Below are positions 7,035-7,196 of a DNA stretch of 7,196 bases, one piece after another. The notes below the pieces were generated by a model. The model ran no database searches, was not told where the DNA came from, and saw only the letters and a list, made by a program, of their open reading frames with translations. The stretch covers positions 1-7,196 of the forward strand of contig CAZPLT010000018.1 in assembly GCA_964587855.1 (NCBI GenBank), written 5' to 3'. The position numbers were made by a program, and so were the translations under genes. Every line of letters begins with the position of its first letter. Within the stretch, counting starts at the first letter, position 1. Source of the DNA: WRCA01 sp964587855. Its GTDB lineage: Bacteria > Pseudomonadota > Alphaproteobacteria > Rs-D84.

Positions 7035-7196
7035 TTACGATGGCATTTTTGTTTCAGTGAATACCACATGTTTGCGGACCTTTGGGTCATATTTCCGCAT
7101 TTTCATTTTGCCCTGAGTATTTTCAGATTTTGTATTTTTAGTTTTTGTGTAAAAGAAGCCGGTTTCTGGATTATTCATCTTTACGACAATCTTTGA
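7035..7196 (-). CDS. rpmG: 50S ribosomal protein L33, 5' end cut off by the window edge
   Basis: The last 53 residues of the protein are present; the start codon and a few N-terminal residues lie beyond the right edge. L33 is a small basic protein of the large ribosomal subunit. Hallmarks are ETGFFYTKTKN near the N-terminus and KMRKYDPKVRKHVVFTETK near the C-terminus, matching the proteobacterial form (TGFFY ... KYDP ... RKHV). The Cys pairs of zinc-binding L33 are absent. A strong intrinsic terminator follows the stop after 4 bases. Confidence 0.93.
   Translation of the reverse strand, partial: SKIVVKMNNPETGFFYTKTKNTKSENTQGKMKMRKYDPKVRKHVVFTETKMPS

Noticed and set aside
7002..7196. Plus-strand open frame at the right edge
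   Set aside because: It is the reverse of rpmG and the terminator; the minus-strand reading is clearly L33.
1..7196. CRISPR array, tRNA, insertion sequence or attachment site
   Set aside because: I see no regularly spaced repeats, no tRNA-like cloverleaf, no transposase or integrase and no flanking direct repeats around the unknown gene. Coding sequence fills nearly the whole window.

Overview
This window comes from an AT-rich Gram-negative bacterium. It encodes an outer-membrane TolC-type channel, a periplasmic adaptor and a ribosomal protein L33 of the proteobacterial type. I suspect a low-G+C proteobacterium, possibly an alphaproteobacterium, but nothing here fixes the lineage. All genes use ordinary codons (TGG for Trp, normal stops).

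Layout. Positions 1-128 hold a strong GC-rich hairpin (5-34), then an extended -10 promoter (TGATATAAT, 98-106) and a Shine-Dalgarno sequence. They lead into a plus-strand five-gene operon: a TolC-family outer-membrane channel (129-1460), a MacA-like adaptor (1457-2650), a MacB-type ABC ATPase (2661-3380), a gene I do not recognise (3380-4105) and a MacB-type FtsX/MacB permease (4095-5315). Joins overlap by 4, 1 and 11 bases, with one 10-base gap, so the five genes look co-transcribed and translationally coupled. On the minus strand, read from the right edge, are the 3' part of rpmG (7196-7035), an intrinsic terminator (7030-7008) and argS (6989-5316). The argS stop codon directly abuts the permease stop codon.

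How the genes work together. The ATPase and permease equal the two halves of a MacB protein, split into separate genes. With the MacA-like adaptor and TolC-like channel they make a complete three-part exporter that should carry a substrate from the inner membrane or periplasm to the outside. The substrate cannot be read from the sequence.

The point of most interest is the 241-residue gene between the ATPase and the permease. It sits exactly at the domain junction of fused MacB. It has no signal peptide or membrane span, is highly charged and helical, and its central and 3' part is about 24% G+C by my count, against about 40-46% in samples of its neighbours. It could be an accessory, regulatory or cargo-related protein of this exporter, or an acquired insertion that kept the operon in frame. 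rpmG and argS are ordinary housekeeping genes.
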